From assembly GCA_003049465.1 (NCBI GenBank), contig PYSS01000039.1, positions 216,106 through 280,105 on the forward strand: a stretch of DNA of 64,000 nucleotides. Reading direction: 5' to 3'. Every line of letters starts with the position of its first letter. Positions within the stretch are counted from its first letter, which is position 1. The position numbers and the translations under genes were made by a program. The DNA is from Magnaporthiopsis rhizophila (Eukaryota; Ascomycota; Sordariomycetes; Magnaporthales; Magnaporthaceae). The notes under the pieces are model-generated. The model saw only the letters and a program-made list of their open reading frames with translations. It made no database searches and was not told the DNA's origin. Below are positions 57,466 to 64,000 of the stretch, in pieces.

Positions 57466-60400
57466 ATGTCCGGCTGGCTGAAGAGTGGGATGGGAGCTTC
57501 CCCGTCGGAAGAGCCAATTTCCCCAGGCACGACCCTCGTCCACCCGTCGAGCGCGAAAAAGCCAACAACAGGGAGTGTCCCAATCAAGGGGCGGAAGGAG
57601 CCCGAGGCGCCGAGGACGCCCAAGTCCAGACTGCAAAATAGCAGCACGACGCAGAATGAGACTGAGGGGAACGGACCCGAGATGGACGCCGGGCGGGGCC
57701 TGGTAGCGTATAGGGAGCAGCTTCGAAAGCAGATGAGCTCGATAGGCCATCGCACCTCTCCGCCTGCAGGGATTCCAAAAAGACCGTCGCCCATCGAAGA
57801 GGAGAGTGCCTCGACGAGCCCGCGCTCATCAGATCCGGTCCCGACGACAACCTCCACCGAGTCCACGGCTACCATACGAGGAATGCCCACTCCGGGCGTG
57901 GCGGCCAGGACGCCCTCGTACCCCTTTCCCCGCATGGCGTCAATGGCAGCCGTGCCGTCTCGTCTTCACCGGCCATTTACCAAGTTGTCCCCCACCGTGG
58001 CACCCGATGCGCCTCATGGCGGAGGCACCCCGAATGATGCCACCACCCTGCTTGATAGGCTCCTTTCCAACCCGTCGACCCCCGCCTCCACCATGACTTT
58101 CCACCCTGCCGGAGTGTCTGGGTCGCCCGAGGAGCTGAGCGAGTTCCCTACCCCGAATCTCTATGAGCTCTCTTTGCACCTCTCGGCCGAGCCGGGACTT
58201 GACGCATGGTGGCAGACCGTCGTCCACATCATGTCAGAAATTTACCAGGCCGAGCGCGTCGCGTTGGCTGTCCCCGCAGACACCACCGATATTGAGAACG
58301 TGCCTTGGGGCCAGAAGGCCACATACAACTCACGAGGAGAGGACGATCTGAGTCTTGGGTACATGGCGCGCGGTAGCAGCCTGGTCCGCACCAACTCGGA
58401 TGTCCGATCCGAGGTCACCACGCAATTGCCAGCACCCCATGGTGTGTTGTCGCCAATACGGCCCAATTTTTCTAGCAGGCATTCCTTCACGGCTTTCGAG
58501 ATGCGTCAAGAACAGAAGATGGCCAGGGATGCGGCCACTTCGACCCCTGAGCGCCCGGTCCCGCTGCAACGGAGCAAGAGCTCTTACCCGGTCGCATCCG
58601 TCGAGAACGACCCAGAAGCCATCAAGGAGGAGCGCCCCCCACTGAGCAAACAGACCCTGGAAGAGCACGACGCTGCTGAGCACGAGCCAAACGTCTCGGG
58701 CTGGGATGCTCCTGTCGCGCCGCACCACGAGTCCCAGGCCAGGATACTGCCCATGTTGCAGGCTTTGGACTACGAGGCGGACCCTCTTATTGACCATAAC
58801 GGTATTCGCAGGGTTTTGGAAAGGGGAAAGGTCATCGCACTGACACGGAGCTATCCCTACCTCAATGCGCCAGCACCAACACAACCTGAAGAGCAACCCA
58901 AAGAGAACACGCGGTGCCGGTCGCCAGAAGGTGCCAGGAAACATCATCAGCAAAAAAGGGCCCGGCCCGAGTCTATTTCGAAGCTGTCGTCGCTACTCAG
59001 CGGCGCAGCTCTTTACAAAGGCGGCAAGAAGCACTCACATGCAGACAAGAGGAGGCTTCGCTCTTGGGCCTACCACCTGGACGACGAAGATGGCGCCCCG
59101 CGGCCACCCACTCCAAAATATGAGGAATACGAGCAGGCGCCCCCGTCGCCCTGGTCGCAGTCTCCAGCGCCTTCGCCGGCCATAAGGCCGGATCCGTCAG
59201 AGAATCCGTTTTTTAACGATGCCATCGTCGATGAAAGCTCCTTCAACCCTAGCTCTCCACCAAACGCCGACTACGCCTCCATGAAACCGCCGGAAACGAT
59301 TGGTGTCGAGAATTCTTGGACTGTCCTTCACATCCCTCTGTCACATGTCATTCTGTCGAAGCCTACGGCCGCGTTCAAGCTTGACACGACTCTGATGGAA
59401 AGGAAGTCGCACTTGCGCAATAGGGGTCAGGGCACGGGCGCCGACCTGCCCACGCCGGCGGCGGCGCCCTCGCCGGGCTCTACTCAGAGGGAGAAGCACT
59501 CGCCCATCGCCGTGCTCTCGATACTCAGCCCGCTCATCCCATACCCTACCAACCTGCGGCACTCCCTCTCCCACCTCGCGCCCCACCTCGCCACCTCGTT
59601 TTCACTGTGCCGTCACTACACGAATCTGGAGACGGAGCTCGCGGGGTTGCAGAAGAGACGACCAGAAATCGCACGCTTCGCAGGTCTTGGTACCGACGGC
59701 CGGATGATCTCGGAGCCAGTCACCATCGAGAATATGGCGTGTACCCCTGGCGAAATGGCAGAATCACATAGATCTGTGGGAGGTAGCATCACGAGCCCTA
59801 GCGATTATTCGGTGCCGTCCAGAAGCGCAACAGGCTCCGCTGTCGGGACACCCAGCTGGGACGCCGGAACCCTCGGTCTCGTGGCGGAGAAGCGTCAAGT
59901 TCCAGCCAGTCCGCTGCCTGCAACGGGGGATGGTTACTTTAGCGTCAGCCCCGTCCAATCGTCCTCCCGCATTAGTCTGGGGACCCCTGGAGTCTCCACC
60001 CAGAGAGATAGGAGAAACTCGAGGGAGAGCGTCACGGGCGAGAAAAGACCGATCCGGCGACAGTCCAGCGTCAAGGTAGCGAAAAGTCGGGACCTAGCAG
60101 GGTCGGAGCACCCAGGTAGCAAAGAACACGAGGACACTATCGATTCGACTACCAAGGGGCTCTCGGAAGATTCACAGGCTGCGGAGAGGGGTGGTGATGC
60201 TCCTCCCATGGAGAACAACAAGAGGGGTCCCCGGCCCGGCCACCGGCACACCCAGCTCCACGCCTACGGGGCCGACTTCTCTCATACGTTCCAATCGTTG
60301 CCACCGAGCGCTACGGTCGGATCGAGGGGCCAGCAGCATCCGCCATCGCGTAGCGGCTCGGGGTCCGTGCCTCGCGAGATGCTCCCGCCATCAGACACGC

Positions 60401-63400
60401 TCAAGGGGTTGATTCTAGACTCGTTGCCGGCTCACGTCTTTGTGGCCCAGCCACCTCTTGGCGAGATGCTCTGGGTCAACAGCAGGTATTTGAGCTACCG
60501 AGGCGTGACGGCTTCGGAACTGGCTGTCGATCCGCACCTGAGCCTCCACCCGGACGACAAGGAAGAGTATATTCGGTCGTGGGTCCACTCGCTCCGAACC
60601 GGCGACCCCTTCTCCAGGACCGTGCGGATCAGAAGGTTCGACGGTGCCTACCGTTGGTTTCAGGCCAGAGCGATCGCCACAAGAGACAAGCGCAATGTCG
60701 TGCAGCAGTTCCTGGGGTCGTACATGGACATCCACGACCAGCACATCGCCGAGCTTAGGGCTGCAAAGCAAAAAGAGATCGAGGCGTCCGAGGCAAAGCA
60801 CAAGCTCCTAGCAAACCTCATCCCCCAGATCATCTTCACAGCGACGGAGGATGAAGGCATCACCTTCGCCAACGACCAGTGGCTCTCGTACACGGGGCAG
60901 AGCCAAGAGGCATCGCACGGGCTTGGCTTCATAAGCTTTGTCCACCCTGAGGACCTGGCGAATTGCCGTATACCTCCGGATGGATTCTCCACACCGATCG
61001 ACACCAAGGAGACGGGGGATCTTTCGCAATCCCCGTGGCCGAGCACCACCCTGAGCCCGTCAGCAGGCAGGGTTCCAGGAGCGCGTGTTGTCACGCCTGC
61101 AGGCCCCTCTGCCGGCTCTGACAAACGCAGCGCTCGCGGGACTGCCTCGAGGCGTGAAAGCTCCGGCAGCTCGTCGAGCGAGGGGCAAGCATCGGGCGAC
61201 CTCGCCAAGCTAGCCAGGAAGGGCGTGATCAAGGCCAGTCTGGACAGCAATGGGCGCCCTTCATACACGACGGAGGTGCGGCTGCGCTCCAAGAAGGGCG
61301 AGTACAGATGGCATCTGATCCGCGTCGTCGAGGTTGTCGATTCGAACCCCGAGAGCAACGTCTTGTCGTACCTCGGCTCGGCCACGGACATCAACGATCA
61401 CAAGCTTCTCGAGGCGAAGCTCAAAGACGCGATGGAAACCAAGACGCGCTTCCTCAGCAACATGTCGCACGAGATCCGCACGCCGCTCATAGGGATCTCG
61501 GGTATGGTGAGCTTCTTGCAAGAGACGACGCTGAACGAGGAACAACGCGACTACACCAACACGATCCACACCAGTGCCAACAGCTTGATCATGATCATCA
61601 ACGACATCCTTGACCTGTCCAAGGTTGATGCCGGCATGATGAAGCTCAAGTTTGAGTGGTTCCACACGCAGTCGCTGATAGAGGCAGTGAACGAGCTGGT
61701 GTCGACCATGGCCATCGCCAAGGGACTGGAGCTGAACTACATTGTCGAGCCCGACGTGCCGGCCTGGGTCAAGGGCGACAAGGTCCGGATCCGCCAGGTT
61801 CTCCTGAACGTCATCGGCAACGCCATCAAGTTCACGTCGGAGGGTGAGGTCTTCAGCCGCTGCAGGGTCGTGACGCCCAAGAAGCCCGACCTCGAGGACG
61901 AGATCGAGCTGGAGTTCTCCATTATCGATACTGGGAGGGGCTTCACAAAGGAGGAGGCCGAGCTCATCTTCAAACCCTTCAGCCAAATCGACGGCAGTAG
62001 CACTCGTCAGCACGGCGGAAGCGGTCTTGGCCTGGTCATCTCGAGGCAGTTGGTGGAGCTCCACGGCGGCAAGATGAGTGGCACGGCCGTTCCAGGGAAG
62101 GGCTCAACCTTTACCTTCACGGCCAAGTTCGGGCTCCCCACCAGTGACGATCAACCCGATTCGTTCCAGGCCTCGCAGGATATCATCAGTTCCGCCACAA
62201 TCCCAGAGGGGCTTCAGGCCGCACGCTTGTTCAAACAGCCGTATTCCAAGCATTCGTCTATATCCAAGGCGCGATCATCCGATTCTCCAACAATCAGTCC
62301 TGGCGATCCGGGCAACGAGCCAAGCACCATGTCACCGGCAGCGACAACTTCTAGCGCGAGCTCGGACCCATCTGTTCGATCGTCCCTGTCGCACACGACC
62401 CAACGAACGTCGATGTCGTCCATCAACGCCGGGCTCGTGAACTTTAGTGAAGCCGCGAGGGCCAGCGGGCAGGACTTGTCGCAAATGAAGCTCGAGATGC
62501 CATCGGAGCAGTCATCACCGAACACATGCTCGGACACGACGCTAGTGTCATATGAGCGCCGACAACACCCGCAGACGGATGCGTTCCGCCACATGCTCTA
62601 CTCCATCCTGATAATCAGCCCCCAGACACACAGCCGGGAGGCCACGACGAAACACATCGAGCTGACGCTCCCGAAAGGTGTGCCACACCAGATCACATCG
62701 CTCGCGACGGTGGCCGAGGCCCAGAAGCTCATCGGCGGCGAGGACCCTGTGATATTCACCCACATTGTCGTCAACTTGCCGTCCACCAACGAGCTCATGG
62801 GCCTCATGGACGAGATTGTGAGATCCAAGCTGCATAAGAGGGCCACAATCCTGATCCTCTCGGATTCGGTGCAGAGGCAGGCCATCCTGAAGCAGGTGGC
62901 AGGCACCAAGTATGAAGACATCCTCTCAGACAACAAAGTTACGTACATCTACAAGCCCGTCAAGCCGTCACGGTTCGCGGTCATCTTCGACCCGAGCCTC
63001 GAGAGGGATCTCAGCATCGACCGGAACCGCTCGACGGCGGAAAGGATTGTCGAGACGCAAAAGCAAAGCTACGTCGAGATCGAGAAGCGGATGGGCAACA
63101 AAGGCCACAAGGTGCTCCTAGTCGAGGACAACCCGATCAACCAAAAGGTGCTCATCAAGTACCTCAAGAAGGTCGGCGTCGAGGTCGAAGTGGCTCTGGA
63201 TGGGCAAGAGTGTACGGACAAGGTGTTTGGGCACGAGCGCGGATACTACTCGTTGATCCTGGTAAGCAGCCGACGCTCGTGTTTCCCTGAAAAGAACGCC
63301 GTGTCGAAGAATGCCGAGGGAGGCATAGACTGACTGACTGTGACGCTAGTGTGACCTGCACATGCCGAAGAAGGATGGCTATACGGCCTGCAAGGAGGTT

Positions 63401-63571
63401 CGGGAGTGGGAAAACAAACAGCCTGACCATGCCAAACTGCCCATCATTGCGCTCTCGGCAAACGTCATGTCGGACGTCCAGGAGAGGTGTTACCAGGCGG
63501 GATTTGATGCCTATGTCACCAAGCCCGTCGACTTTATCGACCTCAGCAACACTCTGGCCGTGTTCTTTTGA
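57466..63571 (+). CDS. Hybrid histidine kinase (GAF-like, PAS, PAS, HisKA, HATPase, REC)
   Basis: Two exons, 57466-63261 and 63350-63571, encode 2005 aa. The first ~200 residues are disordered. Residues about 240-300 and 610-750 look like two halves of a GAF-like sensor split by a long Ser/Pro/basic insert. PAS1 spans about 980-1095 with L-W-V-N-S-R-Y-L-S-Y-R-G, and PAS2 about 1115-1310. The H-box S-N-M-S-H-E-I-R-T-P has the phospho-acceptor H1335. The ATPase shows N1452 in N-V-I-G-N-A-I-K-F-T, D1488 in D-T-G-R-G-F and G-G-S-G-L-G-L. The receiver (about 1880-2003) has E1887/D1888, acceptor D1934, S1968 and K1990, and is complete only after splicing. Such kinases feed the Ypd1 phosphorelay to Ssk1/Skn7-type regulators. 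The fungal class cannot be assigned by eye. The start is the first good ATG of the frame. Confidence 0.93.
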
Positions 63572-63966
63572 AGACTGCTTCACAACCCCTGGTTCTCCGA
63601 AACGGGCTTGCCTGGGTACGGTACTTTGATACCCTTTCGTCGTATATAGATTTTTGTTTCTTCTTGTCTCTACTTACCACTGCACCACCACTCTCGGTCG
63701 CCGTCAATTAAATAATCGATCGACGACTTTTATTCTATCCAAAACCGGTTTATACTGTCGCGTTCATCGCCTACACAAAGCAACAGCTACACATAATCGG
63801 AAATAATGTTGGCGTCCACGAGGCTTCGAAATGCCCTTGTTCCATCTTTTTTTTTTTTGTTGTTATTGTTTTGGGGACCAATGGCACCAAATAGGCTTGT
63901 TTGGAAGGGCCACATGGGTTTCGTTTTGGTTTTGCCTTGTTTTATCTTGCGTTTCCCTTGATTCTG

Positions 63967-64000
<34 letters not shown>
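63572..64000. other. 3' flank of the kinase ending in a homopolymer
   Basis: Probable 3' UTR and terminator region of the kinase, then T12 at 63847-63858 and T33 at 63968-64000 running off the window. No gene is present. Confidence 0.6.

Overview
The window reads as nuclear DNA of a filamentous ascomycete (Pezizomycotina), most likely a Sordariomycete. The genes are GC-rich and several are interrupted by short introns of about 60-240 nt. Most introns have GTAAGT/GTATGT-type donors, CTAAC/CTGAC-like branch sites and AG acceptors. The gene set fits this: ORMDL, a five-zinc-knuckle Air protein, CCT3, a Det1-like phosphatase, an allantoate/nicotinate-type MFS transporter, an M13 metallopeptidase and a very large hybrid histidine kinase. 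The intergenic DNA is studded with A/T homopolymers and microsatellites. Species cannot be fixed from the sequence alone.

Layout. 0.3-0.9 kb: MARVEL-type membrane protein (-). 2.6-7.1 kb: 1454-aa disordered nuclear-type protein with a histone-fold-like N-terminus (-). 7.1-14.0 kb: about 7 kb with no credible gene and many homopolymers plus a (CT)49 tract. 14.0-14.3 kb: small Cys-rich protein (-). 15.2-16.2 kb: probable decayed gene (-). 17.1-18.3 kb: GPI-anchored Pro/His-rich cell-surface protein (-). 19.3-20.2 kb: ORMDL sphingolipid regulator (-). 21.8-23.8 kb: Air1/2-like TRAMP subunit (+). 26.8-29.4 kb: F-box-like protein with an Arg/His-rich region (+). 30.3-31.1 kb: secreted 8-Cys GPI protein (+). 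31.6-33.4 kb: disordered hypothetical protein (+). 34.0-35.1 kb: class II aldolase/adducin protein (-). 36.3-38.2 kb: three-exon hypothetical protein (+). 38.9-41.0 kb: CCT3 (+), convergent with a PRKRIP1-like spliceosomal protein at 41.3-42.0 kb (-). 43.7-45.6 kb: Det1-like histidine phosphatase (+). 46.7-49.1 kb: 12-exon MFS transporter (-) with a 10-nt microexon. 50.8-53.8 kb: neprilysin-type M13 peptidase (+). 57.5-63.6 kb: GAF/PAS/PAS hybrid histidine kinase (+).

Neighbouring genes do not form a pathway or cluster. This is ordinary eukaryotic gene order, largely housekeeping and signalling functions, with no transposon, CRISPR, phage or biosynthetic cluster. The items most worth a second look are the split histone-fold candidate, the microexon that alone keeps the transporter in frame, an intron placed exactly before the receiver aspartate of the kinase, and the decayed gene near 15-16 kb. 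No clearly new multi-gene system was found.
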